64,000 nucleotides of DNA, taken from positions 1 to 64,000 of the forward strand of contig JAGAKX010000033.1 of assembly GCA_017625435.1 (NCBI GenBank), given 5' to 3'. This document shows, piece by piece, positions 17,915 through 26,158 of this stretch. A model generated the notes under the pieces. It searched no databases and was not told where the DNA came from. It worked only from the letters and a program-made list of their open reading frames with translations. The position numbers and the translations under genes are program-made. The stretch's first letter is position 1. Every line of letters starts with the position of its first letter. The DNA is from Clostridia bacterium (lineage in GTDB: Bacteria > Bacillota > Clostridia > Oscillospirales > Acutalibacteraceae).

Positions 17915-19498
17915 ATGAACAACATTATTATCGGCGGAGCCTGGCCGTATGCAAACGGCTCGCTCCACATCGGGCATATTGCGGCACTGCTTCCCGGTGA
18001 TGTGCTTGCCCGTTATTTCAGACTTAAAGGTGACAGAGTTTTCTACGTATCAGGCAGCGATTGTCACGGTACACCTATAACCATAAGAGCAAAACAGGAA
18101 AACAAAACACCTCAAGAAATCAGCGAATTCTATCATAACGAATTTTGTGATGTGTTCGGAAAGCTCGGCTTTTCTTATGATTTATACACCAAAACAACAG
18201 ATGAGAGGCACAAGGCATTTGTTACAGACTTTCATAAAAAACTTTATGAGAGTAAATATATTGAAGAAAGATGTGTAAAGCAGGCATATTGCCCGACTTG
18301 TCAGCAGGTGCTTACAGACAGATTGGTTGTCGGAATATGTCCCGTTTGCGGTAAATCTGCAAGGGGTGACCAATGTGATGCCTGCGGTGAAATCTTTGAT
18401 GCAGATTCACTTATAGATGCAAAATGCTCAGATTGTGAAACACCTGTCGTTTTTAATGAAACAACACAGATTTTTCTTCTTATATCAGAGCTTAAAGACG
18501 AACTCACACAGTTTCTGAACTCGCATCCGTATTGGCGGAAAAATGCAGTCGCATTTACAAAGCGATATATTGATGAAGGACTTCGTGACAGAGCCATCAC
18601 AAGAGATTTGAGTTGGGGGATTGATGTTCCCAAAGAAGGGTATCAGGACAAAAAAATTTATATATGGGCAGAAAATGTGCTTGGTTATCTTTCTGCAACA
18701 TACTTTTTATGTAAAGAAAGAAATCTTGATTTCAAAGAGGTATACGGAGAAAACAGCCGTCACTATTATGTACACGGCAAGGATAACATCCCGTTTCACA
18801 CCATTATTCTGCCGTCACTTTTACTTGCCCACGGTGAAAATCTTCATTTGCCCGACGAAATCATATCAAGTGAATATGTTACTCTTGAAGGCAAGAAAAT
18901 ATCAACAAGCGGGAATCATGCTGTATGGGCAAAAGATTTGGCGTATGATTATAATCCCGATGCCATAAGATATTTCTTTATTGCAAACGGTCCAGAAAAA
19001 AGAGATACTGATTTTTCTTTCAGAGAATTCAGAACACAGAATAATTCCGAGCTTGTGGGTGCTTGGGGTAATTTCGTAAACAGAACGTTGGCATTTTGTG
19101 TTAAATATCTGAACTCTGAAATTTCGGAAACAACTGTCAACGAAGAAATCAGAGCAAGGGTTAAAAATGCTTTTGATTCAGTCGGAACGAAAATTGAAAA
19201 AGGAAATCTGCGTGAGGCACTTGAAGAAATATTTGAACTTATCCGCTTCGGCAATGCTTACTATGATTCAAACAGGCCGTGGAAAACAAGAACAGAGGAT
19301 ATTGCAGATTGCAGAAAGACCATTTCAAATTGTGTTTATCTGATTGCAAATATTGCAGTTCTTCTCTATCCGTTTCTGCCTTTTTCTTCTGAAAAGATAG
19401 CCGATTGGCTCCAATTTGATTTGACTTGGCAGGAGAAAACTGTAGTGCTGAAGCAAATCACAAAAGAAATATCCATTTTGTTCCAAAGAATAGATTAA
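17915..19498 (+). CDS. metG: Methionyl-tRNA synthetase (MetRS1-like, KISTS type)
   Basis: A 527-residue class I synthetase charging tRNA-Met. HIGH motif SLHIGHIAALLPGDV (about residues 16-30), four-Cys zinc knuckles (CPTCQQV, CPVCGKSA, CDACGEIF, CSDCETPV), and a KMSKS variant KKISTSGNHAVW. KISTS occurs naturally in one MetRS branch. There is no C-terminal tRNA-binding extension, so it is short. Proline codons are mixed (by my count 7 CCG, 5 CCC, 4 CCT, 1 CCA), unlike the CCC-dominated neighbours, which suggests transfer. It may be a second, accessory MetRS. Regulated by the T-box upstream; GAGGAA precedes the ATG. Confidence 0.93.
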   Translation: MNNIIIGGAWPYANGSLHIGHIAALLPGDVLARYFRLKGDRVFYVSGSDCHGTPITIRAKQENKTPQEISEFYHNEFCDVFGKLGFSYDLYTKTTDERHKAFVTDFHKKLYESKYIEERCVKQAYCPTCQQVLTDRLVVGICPVCGKSARGDQCDACGEIFDADSLIDAKCSDCETPVVFNETTQIFLLISELKDELTQFLNSHPYWRKNAVAFTKRYIDEGLRDRAITRDLSWGIDVPKEGYQDKKIYIWAENVLGYLSATYFLCKERNLDFKEVYGENSRHYYVHGKDNIPFHTIILPSLLLAHGENLHLPDEIISSEYVTLEGKKISTSGNHAVWAKDLAYDYNPDAIRYFFIANGPEKRDTDFSFREFRTQNNSELVGAWGNFVNRTLAFCVKYLNSEISETTVNEEIRARVKNAFDSVGTKIEKGNLREALEEIFELIRFGNAYYDSNRPWKTRTEDIADCRKTISNCVYLIANIAVLLYPFLPFSSEKIADWLQFDLTWQEKTVVLKQITKEISILFQRID

Positions 19499-19604
19499 AA
19501 AGCAGATAAATTTTCATATTTTTCTTTGTCACACTCTGTCACTTGCTGATTTTTCGGTGCTGTGATAAGATTTAATTGAAAGATAAATCAAAGGAGTGCG
19601 AAAA

Positions 19605-20117
19605 ATGGAATTGAAGGACAATCTTCGGGAGCTGAGGAATAATGCAGGCTTAACTCAGGAAGCTCTTGCAAGTCAGATTTTTGTGTCACGCACCTTAATC
19701 TCAAAATGGGAATCGGGAGAGCGGTATCCGAGCAAGGATAACCTTGCCCGCCTTGCGGTGTTTTTCCGCGTTTCTCAGGAAGAGCTTATCGGCGGAAAAA
19801 AGGAAAACGAAAAGTACAATAAATATAATGTTATAAGTCTCCTGTATTCCTTCGTGTGCGGTGCCGTGTCATTGGGGCTTATTATCCTGATGATTCTTGC
19901 CGTAATTGAAAGATTTACCTTAGGGGACGGATGGACGGGAATGGGCGGTTATATTATTTCTGTTATCTTTGTTTTGCCCGTGATTTTTGTCCTTGTGCTT
20001 TTAGAGACTCTGATGCTTAAAAAGAAAAACGGTTATAAAACTCTTGAGCTGTATGCCGTTTTTTCTCTTATTCTCGTGTGGCTTATTTCAATTCCCGTGT
20101 ATCTTTTTATGATATAG
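19605..20117 (+). CDS. XRE-family transcriptional regulator with C-terminal membrane helices
   Basis: A 170-residue protein. Residues 1-62 are a Cro/CI-type helix-turn-helix (LRELRNNAGLTQEALASQI, VSRTLISKWESGERYPSKDN). After a KKENEKYNKYN linker come about three hydrophobic helices (YSFVCGAVSLGLIILMILAV, IISVIFVLPVIFVLVLLE, FSLILVWLISIPVYLFMI). Such membrane-tethered XRE regulators are common in Firmicutes and may respond to envelope stress. ATG at 19605 chosen: AAGGAG is 9 nt upstream. A likely promoter TTGCTG-17-TAAGAT lies at 19543-19571. Ends in the terminator at 20159-20201. Confidence 0.8.
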   Translation: MELKDNLRELRNNAGLTQEALASQIFVSRTLISKWESGERYPSKDNLARLAVFFRVSQEELIGGKKENEKYNKYNVISLLYSFVCGAVSLGLIILMILAVIERFTLGDGWTGMGGYIISVIFVLPVIFVLVLLETLMLKKKNGYKTLELYAVFSLILVWLISIPVYLFMI

Positions 20118-20139
20118 GTGATTTTATAAGAAACAATGT

Positions 20140-20191
20140 CTGCGAGATAACATTGTTAAAGCTGTCCCTTGAAAAAAGGACAGCTTATTCT
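20140..20191 (+). repeat. Intergenic terminator-bearing repeat, copy 1
   Basis: Begins CTGCGAGATAACATTGTTAA and ends with the GCTGTCC/GGACAGC hairpin. About 24 of the first 27 bases match the copy at 22419-22468. A third, shorter relative (TTTGTTAAAGC) is at 22617-22627 inside the palindrome array. Confidence 0.6.
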
Positions 20192-20201
20192 ATTTGTTTT
20201 T
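20159..20201 (+). terminator. Terminator of the XRE membrane regulator gene
   Basis: AAGCTGTCC (20159-20167) pairs with GGACAGCTT (20178-20186), followed by ATTCTATTTGTTTTTT. Confidence 0.75.
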
Positions 20202-20216
20202 TAACACTTATTTCTT

Positions 20217-21113
20217 TTATACCGTAGTTTCATTGAAAAGAAGTTTTTCAATAGTAATGCGAGGACGCCACCAAGCTCTTGCCTGTTCATATTCGTCCGT
20301 GTACGGAGTGTACCATTTCCAGGTGATATCAAATCCGCCGTCTTCCGTTTGGAGTTTACCTAAAATAGCCTTTTCTGCAGCAATTAACGGTTCGATTTCA
20401 GGTGTTATAAACTCCGTATATCTGCCGGTAAATATAGTTGAAGGCATCGGCACATATTCTACGCCGTATTTCTCTATATCTTTGCAAATGCAATTTTCAA
20501 TAGCCTTACAAAGCAGGTCTTTGAAAATGGTTAAATCAACTATATCACTAACGCAGTTTGAAGTTAAAAGCTCATAAGCCGGCAGATAACAATTTATATC
20601 ATCTCCGCCAATTTCTCCGTTTCGGAGATACTCTATAGCTTCTTTTATAATTTCCTCATAAAGGGGAGTGCGCTTGCCGTAGCAAATCATAAATGCCGCC
20701 AAAGAAACTGAGGGATTGAATTTGCTGATACCGTCACCCTTTTTCTCCCACCAGATTGCATGAGGATAATCCTTGTTGCTGTCTATTGCAAACAACCAAC
20801 GCTTTTTATCTTCAGCAAATGAATCATGAGATTCCAAGTATTTCACGATATTTTTCACTATATCGGAATCTCTGTCAAGTGCATTCACACGGGAGAGGGT
20901 GATAATTGCGTCATTTGTTGCAATAGGACTTGAATTGGGATTAAAGAAATCAGGCTCAATCCCATGCCCGAAGCCTCCGTCAGCATTCTGAAACTTTGAA
21001 AGTTCAGCAATTACAGCCTGGTTTGAGCCACCTTCAAAAAAATATCTGAAAACTGCCAATTCAAGCGGTCGTGCATTTTCTATAATATATTTTATTGCTT
21101 TATTTTTATCCAT
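20217..21113 (-). CDS. Terpenoid-cyclase/prenyltransferase-fold (alpha-alpha toroid) protein, function unknown
   Basis: A 298-residue protein. Two QxxDGGF-type repeats typical of the squalene-hopene cyclase/prenyltransferase toroid are clear: SKFQNADGGFGHGIEPDF near residue 38 and KLQTEDGGFDITWKWYTPY near 260. The spacing and size fit a small single-toroid protein rather than a full cyclase (about 600 residues). No DXDD acid motif is visible, so catalysis as a cyclase is unlikely; it could be a carbohydrate- or lipid-handling helical toroid. ATG at 21113 chosen, with AAGGTG 6 nt upstream. Same strand as the esterase gene upstream (43-nt gap), probably one transcript. Codon use is less CCC-biased than the core genes. 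Confidence 0.65.
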   Translation of the reverse strand: MDKNKAIKYIIENARPLELAVFRYFFEGGSNQAVIAELSKFQNADGGFGHGIEPDFFNPNSSPIATNDAIITLSRVNALDRDSDIVKNIVKYLESHDSFAEDKKRWLFAIDSNKDYPHAIWWEKKGDGISKFNPSVSLAAFMICYGKRTPLYEEIIKEAIEYLRNGEIGGDDINCYLPAYELLTSNCVSDIVDLTIFKDLLCKAIENCICKDIEKYGVEYVPMPSTIFTGRYTEFITPEIEPLIAAEKAILGKLQTEDGGFDITWKWYTPYTDEYEQARAWWRPRITIEKLLFNETTV

Positions 21114-21156
21114 AGTCATCACCTTAATACTGAGCATTTATGATTTGTATTTTAAT

Positions 21157-22203
21157 TTATTTTAGTTCCTTACTCAGGCACCACTCTGTCCACTTTTCTG
21201 TTTTATAAAATCTACCGGACATTGAGTGTCCGTATTTATTCCAACGGGTATATTTAATGTCTGCTCCGAGTTCTTGAAGCTTTTCAAAGCAATAGTCATC
21301 GCTGTCTATTGTAACATTTGTATCGTCTGACGAGTGTGCAATCCATAACGGCATTTTTGCTAATTTTTCAACATCGTAACAGCTGAAATCGTTATCAAAA
21401 AACAATTTACCCATAGCGGGAACACCTGCAGCAAAGTAATCGGGGAACAGGTATGAAATATGCCATACACAGCACCCTCCAAAAGAAGTGCCTACAATAT
21501 AAATACGATTTCTGTCTAAATCAATCGGTAGCTCATCAATAAGCTTTTTCACCGATTTTATATAGCTCTGAATTAAATCATAACCTCTGTTTGCACCGTA
21601 GGGAGCTTGCGGAGAAAGGATATTGCAATTCTCCTTGAGGATATACTTATATAATCGTTTATGTTCAAAATGCTGTTTTATATTATCATTACCCAATGCT
21701 CCTGCACCGTGAAAAAGAACAAATAACGGTCTATTCTTTTCTTTTGTTTCAAACAGACGGAACGGAAAACTCATATGGTTAGTTTTATCAGTATATTTAT
21801 AAGAACCGAATTTGCCGCCGTGGGTTTTTCTAATACCATCATTATTATTTTTGATTTCATTGTTGATGTGTTTATCGGCTCTCAACTGCTTTTTCTTGTA
21901 GCTTTTATAATATCTGTATGCCTTCAAAATAGAATGCGGCATCTTTTCTTTCTTTTCGAGAGATGTTTGTGACATTATGTAAAGATAACCGTCAGTTCCT
22001 GCAAGCTGAATTCTGTCAAGATATGCTTCCTGTCCGACGTGAACATTATCTTTGAAAAGAGCACGGATTGTTGCAATTTCGTTTTCGTCAAAAGATATAA
22101 GTATTAATCCTGAATCAACAGAACCTTTTTCTATATACGATTCAAAAGGTGCAATATCACATAAATAACTGTCAATAAGACAACGGTATCTTAAATTGCT
22201 CAC
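21157..22203 (-). CDS. Alpha/beta hydrolase, PHB-depolymerase/esterase-like
   Basis: About 348 residues. The C-terminal two thirds are an alpha/beta hydrolase: oxyanion segment FVLFHGAGALGND, nucleophile IVGTSFGGCCVWH, acid WIAHSSDDTNV and histidine KYGHSMSGRFY. This order fits the LpqC/poly-3-hydroxybutyrate-depolymerase-type esterases. The first 110 residues form a separate domain of unknown type (FESYIEKGSVDSGLILISFD). Two GTG starts are possible (22212 and 22203); AGGAAGTG spaces best to 22203. No signal peptide, so cytosolic. Likely co-transcribed with the toroid protein downstream; together they are bracketed by two copies of a 50-bp repeat. Confidence 0.72.
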   Translation of the reverse strand: MSNLRYRCLIDSYLCDIAPFESYIEKGSVDSGLILISFDENEIATIRALFKDNVHVGQEAYLDRIQLAGTDGYLYIMSQTSLEKKEKMPHSILKAYRYYKSYKKKQLRADKHINNEIKNNNDGIRKTHGGKFGSYKYTDKTNHMSFPFRLFETKEKNRPLFVLFHGAGALGNDNIKQHFEHKRLYKYILKENCNILSPQAPYGANRGYDLIQSYIKSVKKLIDELPIDLDRNRIYIVGTSFGGCCVWHISYLFPDYFAAGVPAMGKLFFDNDFSCYDVEKLAKMPLWIAHSSDDTNVTIDSDDYCFEKLQELGADIKYTRWNKYGHSMSGRFYKTEKWTEWCLSKELK

Positions 22204-22418
22204 AAAATTCACTTCCTACAAGCATATTGTAAAATAATTATACTCTTTCACACGCAAAAAATCAATCCAAACGGAAAATGAATTGACGCCAGAGTTGTCA
22301 AGCCCTACCTATGTATTTGCTATTTCATCCTAAATCTCGTATGGATAATATCCTTCCCCGGTTATCTTTTTATGACACAGATGCATTCATTTAACCATTT
22401 ATTCAAAAGATACAATTC

Positions 22419-22468
22419 CTGCAATATAACTTTGTTAAAGCTGTCACTTGAAAATGACAGCTTTTTCT
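22419..22468 (+). repeat. Intergenic terminator-bearing repeat, copy 2
   Basis: Begins CTGCAATATAACTTTGTTAA. It carries the hairpin AAGCTGTCA/TGACAGCTT (22438-22446, 22455-22463) and a T-tail, so it looks like a functional plus-strand terminator, yet no plus-strand gene precedes it. See copy 1 at 20140-20191. The rest of 22204-22494 shows nothing else. Confidence 0.6.
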
Positions 22469-22494
22469 GTTAATCTATACATAGAGAATCAAGG

Positions 22495-23635
22495 TACCTC
22501 GATTATCAAGGTCTTTTAAAAAGCAGAATCAAAGCAAGTTGCAGGGGAGTTATTCTCCTATGCGGCAATTTTTAATAAAAGATACCTCGATAATCGAGGG
22601 TTAACAATTGCCAAGCTTTGTTAAAGCGATTCATTGGAAATGTAGTCAGATTCCTCCCGCGTTATACGAAAGATACCGCGAGAATCGATGCTTGGTGTTG
22701 AGCTGTCTTATACGGAACATGGGAGTGTAGTTTTTTTGTTGGTAATTATAACAAAGATACCTCTATAATCGAGGGTCGGAGGATGAGCGTTCTTTTGTAG
22801 GCGCACCAGCACATTATAAAGCTCTGAGTGAAAATATACCTCGATAACCGAGGGTTGATTGTTGATTCTCTTTGCTTTAGTGCTCATTGTGACACACGCT
22901 AGACTGTTTAATCATTCACTATAATAAAGATACCTCGGTAACCGAGGGTTGAGTATGAGTATTTTTTGATAAATACTCGTGTGCATAGGAATTTGCCCCT
23001 GCGTGAAAAAACACCTCGATAATTGTGGATATACAATTGCTGCAGTTTTTGTTGATATGGCACTGTTTGTGAAAAGAGAAGCTTATACATTCGACTTATA
23101 TGAAAGATGCCTCGGTAACCGAGGGTTGTGACGTGCTTGACTAAGCTAAGGCTATGACTGAGAGTGTTCGCAGATTTCACAGGGTGGATAAAAAATACTT
23201 GATATCTGAGGGTCTGTACGGAGGTTTTTTTGAATTGCTGTGATGGAAAGCACACTTTTACTGATTCTTTGATAAAAAACAAACCCCAATACTCGATGCT
23301 TGGTGTTAAGCTGTCTTATACGGAACATGGAAGTGTAGTTTTTTTGTTGGTAATTATAACAAAGATGCCTCGATAATCGAGGGGCGGAGGATGAGCGTTC
23401 TTTTGTAGGCGCACCACACATTATAATGTTCTGAGTGAAAATATACCTCGGTAACCGAGGGTCGGAGGATGAGCGTTTTTAGTAGTCGCACCAGCACATT
23501 ATAATGCTCTGAGTGAAAATATACCTCGATGACTGAGGGTTGATTATTGATTCTCTTTGCTTTAGTTCTCATTGTGACACACGTTAGACTGTTTAATCAT
23601 TCACTATAATAAAGATACCTCGATAATCGAGGGTT
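22495..23635 (+). repeat. Array of 14 directional palindromic repeats, 78-97 bp apart
   Basis: The core is TACCTCGATAATCGAGGGTT, usually preceded by AAAGA or AAATA. Copies start at 22495, 22583, 22674, 22758, 22837, 22931, about 23011, 23108, 23196, about 23287, 23366, 23444, 23522 and 23616. Six are perfect 6-bp stems with a TAA loop: three close with A-T (22583, 23366, 23616) and three with G-C (22931, 23108, 23444), so the stem is kept while its sequence changes. The copies at 22495, 22674, 23011, 23196 and 23287 are degraded. All point the same way (GGGTT always 3'). Intervening stretches of about 58-77 nt differ from each other except where duplicated, and many carry a TATAAT-like box shortly before the repeat. 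No protein gene is credible inside. Confidence 0.9.
22685..22951 (+). repeat. Array segment duplicated, copy D1
   Basis: Starts TCGATGCTTGGTGTTGAGCT and contains three intervening sequences (A: cggaacatgggagtgtag; B: cggaggatgagcgttc; C: ttgctttagtgctcattg). It recurs almost unchanged at 23293-23636. Confidence 0.85.
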
Positions 23636-23636
23636 T
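23293..23636 (+). repeat. Array segment duplicated, copy D2 with one extra unit
   Basis: Same A-B-C order as D1, but unit B is doubled (A-B-B-C), making it about 78 bp longer. The two copies differ at only scattered bases by eye, pointing to recent growth of the array by unit and block duplication. Confidence 0.85.
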
Positions 23637-23730
23637 GTGGATAAGGAGCTTATTCTGATATGTGAGTGTTTTTTTGTGTTTATTGCAGATTTTTTGTCTG
23701 TTAAATATTAATTCTGAAAGGATGATTTTT

Positions 23731-24078
23731 ATGAAACTCAAAAAAGATGTCAGCAAGGGCAGTGTTACGCTTATGGTGCTTTCAGTTCTTGAAAAGCAGG
23801 ACCTTTACGGTTATCAGATGATAAGATATCTTGAAGGGCTTTCTTACGGTGTGTTTCAGTTCAACGAAGGCACGCTGTACCCCGTTTTGCACGCCCTCGA
23901 AAAGGACGGTATGGTGACCTCCTACTGGGATGCTGTTGAGGATTCCCGTATGAGAAAATACTATCATATCACCGATAAGGGAATAAAGCTTCTTAATGAG
24001 TCAAAAAAGGAATGGGAGGAGTATGTCGGAGCTGTCAATGCAGTTCTCATAGGGGGTGCTTTGAATGCAGCGACATGA
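23731..24078 (+). CDS. PadR-family transcriptional regulator
   Basis: A 115-residue PadR regulator. The winged-helix signature is clear: GSVTLMVLSVLEKQDLYGY, FNEGTLYPVLHALEKDGMV and KYYHITDKGIKLL. Start at the ATG at 23731 (MKLKKDVSKG) with AAAGGATG upstream; longer frames have no ribosome site. PadR proteins usually repress the membrane-protein gene they overlap; here the next gene overlaps by 14 nt. The last unit of the palindrome array (23616-23635) lies about 95 bp before the start codon, so it may be an operator; this is untested. Confidence 0.92.
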   Translation: MKLKKDVSKGSVTLMVLSVLEKQDLYGYQMIRYLEGLSYGVFQFNEGTLYPVLHALEKDGMVTSYWDAVEDSRMRKYYHITDKGIKLLNESKKEWEEYVGAVNAVLIGGALNAAT

Positions 24079-25537
24079 CGTAATTGATGATTTTGTATGG
24101 GCGTGCTGTCCTAAGGGACTTCCGCGTTACAGGCGGGAAATGCTCCGAAAGGAGCTGGAGGCTCACATTTATGAAAAGGCAGAATTTCTTGCAGAATCAG
24201 GAATGAATGACGATGAGAGCGCTGCAGAAGCTGTGAAAAGTATGGGTGAGCCTGCAAAAATCCGTCAGTCCTTCGGTAAGATATACCGTTTTGAACGCCT
24301 GCCCGGCATAATTGCATTTTTTGCATTATCGGCAATATGTGTTCTTGCAATTTTTACCGGTTTTCTTCTTTTTTCGGCAGACACTACATCGGATTATCCC
24401 ACGGTTTTGCATTATTTTATAAGTGCATCATTTACGGGCAGTATAGTTTTTATGTATATATACGGCTACAGAAGAAAAAATGCATATCTTCTTTTATCCG
24501 TAACGGTGTATATGCTTCTGAATCTTCTGACATTTCTTTTTACCAGCGGTATTTTTCAGAGTGTATCTGTCGGCATAATTGTTATGATCTGTGCATTTCT
24601 GAAAATTCCTGAAAATGTATCTGATGTAAACCATATAATTTCCGATGCCGGTGAAGCGGTTGACTATTTAGCACCCGTTCTTGTGGGTATAATAATGCTT
24701 GTGTTGCTTATTACGGGGGTTATATTAACCGAAATGGTATTTACTGAAACAAAGAGAAAGAGGAAAACAAAAAAGGTAAGGCAGAAAAAGCCGTTAATAA
24801 TCCATTTTCTTCTGATTTTCTCTCTTGTCATAACCTCAACGGTTGTTTTTTCTTTTGCTTCACGGGAATACTCTTTTATGGACAGCAATATTATGAGCGG
24901 CAGTATTGCCCGTATGCTTGATACCAAAAAGGGAACTGAGGCTTATGAGGAGTTGACCGAAAATATGACTGAAACCGATGTGAGAATGCTTCTCAGAAAA
25001 TACGGCTTCAGAGAATATGAAAAAGAAGAAGGCGGATATTATCTTCCGGACCTTGAACCCGGATATTCAATGACCGGCTCAAAGGTTTTTGTTATTGAAA
25101 ATTCAGAATATGCTGTAAGGGATCTTTATAATGACACCGTTATTATAGTTGCATTTTCGGATAATAAGCTGAATTATAAGCAGGTTTACTTATACAACAA
25201 GCGGACATTGGCGCTCGGAATATGGAGAAATGAGGATACGGCAAAGTGTTATGAAAATTACCTTACTCTGAAAGAGGGGGACAGCAGGGAAGATGTGCTG
25301 GAAAAATTCCCCTTATCCGTGGCTTTTCTTGAAACTGCTTGTTTTGATTTTGAAGCTGATGCGGAAATTCTGAATTTCCGTTCCGAATATGAAGACAGAA
25401 GCGATTATTCCATAAATGCAAATCTGTATACAGACCTTGTCTTTGTTGACGGAAAACTGACATATTCGGAAATTACGGGCTTCGGAAAAGACACGGTTTA
25501 TGATTACAAGGAGCTTGGTCTAAACAAAAAAAGATAA
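24065..25537 (+). CDS. DUF1700-like membrane protein partnered with PadR
   Basis: A 490-residue protein. The first 75 residues are the helical permease-prefix/DUF1700-type domain (RYRREMLRKELEAHIYEKAE, DDESAAEAVKSMGEPAKIRQ). About five membrane helices follow (residues 80-260). The rest is a soluble, probably extracytoplasmic domain (VLEKFPLSVAFLETACF, SINANLYTDLVFVDGKL). It starts inside the end of padR and is followed 12 nt later by another membrane protein, so the three form an operon. Such pairs respond to envelope stress in Firmicutes; the ligand is unknown. Confidence 0.75.
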   Translation: MQRHDVIDDFVWACCPKGLPRYRREMLRKELEAHIYEKAEFLAESGMNDDESAAEAVKSMGEPAKIRQSFGKIYRFERLPGIIAFFALSAICVLAIFTGFLLFSADTTSDYPTVLHYFISASFTGSIVFMYIYGYRRKNAYLLLSVTVYMLLNLLTFLFTSGIFQSVSVGIIVMICAFLKIPENVSDVNHIISDAGEAVDYLAPVLVGIIMLVLLITGVILTEMVFTETKRKRKTKKVRQKKPLIIHFLLIFSLVITSTVVFSFASREYSFMDSNIMSGSIARMLDTKKGTEAYEELTENMTETDVRMLLRKYGFREYEKEEGGYYLPDLEPGYSMTGSKVFVIENSEYAVRDLYNDTVIIVAFSDNKLNYKQVYLYNKRTLALGIWRNEDTAKCYENYLTLKEGDSREDVLEKFPLSVAFLETACFDFEADAEILNFRSEYEDRSDYSINANLYTDLVFVDGKLTYSEITGFGKDTVYDYKELGLNKKR

Positions 25538-25549
25538 GGAAGTGTTTTT

Positions 25550-26083
25550 ATGGGAAAAACTAAAAAAACTCAGTTTTTCTTCGGACTGCTTATCGGTATT
25601 TCAGTCTGGGCAGCAGGTATTATTATAACGGGCTTTTTGCCGACCTTCGGGGATGGCATCGAATTTGGTTACAGATCTGCCCTTCCCATAATTATCCCCG
25701 GGGCTATGTGGGCGGTTTGCGTATTCTTCGGAATAAAAACTGCAAAAAACGGAAAAAAGGTATTCTTTAATACATACTCGGCAGTATTGCTGATTCCGAT
25801 TGTCAGCTTGCTTCTTGCCGTGATTTTGGGAGATCTGGAGAACAGAACCGGAGAAGAGGTGTTTGACTCACTTTCGGCAGCAGTCTCAGTTATAGCCGTA
25901 CCGTTTATGGGCTCTGTTGTTTATGGTGCTGATATTGCCTTCCTTGAGTTTAATATGAATTTAAGTGATAAAAATATATTCGATGACATATTATTTTTTC
26001 TTTACCTGATAATTGCAGCTTCTTCACCCATTGCAGGAATAGTCGCAAAAAAGCTTACGGAAAAGAGAAGAGCTGAATTCTGA
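25550..26083 (+). CDS. Four-helix membrane protein of unknown function
   Basis: A 177-residue protein with about five hydrophobic segments (FFGLLIGISVWAAGIIITG, IIPGAMWAVCVFFGI, AVLLIPIVSLLLAVIL, AVSVIAVPFMGSVVYGADIA, LFFLYLIIAASSPIAGIV). Basic at both ends. No family recognised. AGGAAGTG precedes the ATG. Third gene of the padR operon, 12 nt after the DUF1700-like gene, so probably controlled by PadR. Confidence 0.65.
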   Translation: MGKTKKTQFFFGLLIGISVWAAGIIITGFLPTFGDGIEFGYRSALPIIIPGAMWAVCVFFGIKTAKNGKKVFFNTYSAVLLIPIVSLLLAVILGDLENRTGEEVFDSLSAAVSVIAVPFMGSVVYGADIAFLEFNMNLSDKNIFDDILFFLYLIIAASSPIAGIVAKKLTEKRRAEF

Positions 26084-26097
26084 CAGCAAAAAAAGGA

Positions 26098-26123
26098 CTG
26101 TAAAAAACGAGAGTTTTTTACAG
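26098..26123. other. Perfect 11-bp hairpin after the padR operon
   Basis: CTGTAAAAAAC (26098-26108), loop GAGA, GTTTTTTACAG (26113-26123). The A6/T6 tracts lie within the stem and no T-run follows. It may act as a weak terminator. Confidence 0.5.
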
Positions 26124-26158
26124 GTCACTTTACGGGGATAGGAAAAAATGATGAAGAA

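Noticed and set aside
22908..23572. Minus-strand frames inside the palindrome array, including one with a 26-residue repeat (EVYFHSEHYNV)
   Set aside because: The periodic peptide comes from two 78-bp unit lengths; other units are 79-97 bp and break the frame, and there are no ribosome sites.
22495..23635. CRISPR array
   Set aside because: The repeat core is only 20 bp and degenerate, intervening lengths vary from about 58 to 77 nt, blocks of spacers are duplicated, and no cas gene is present.
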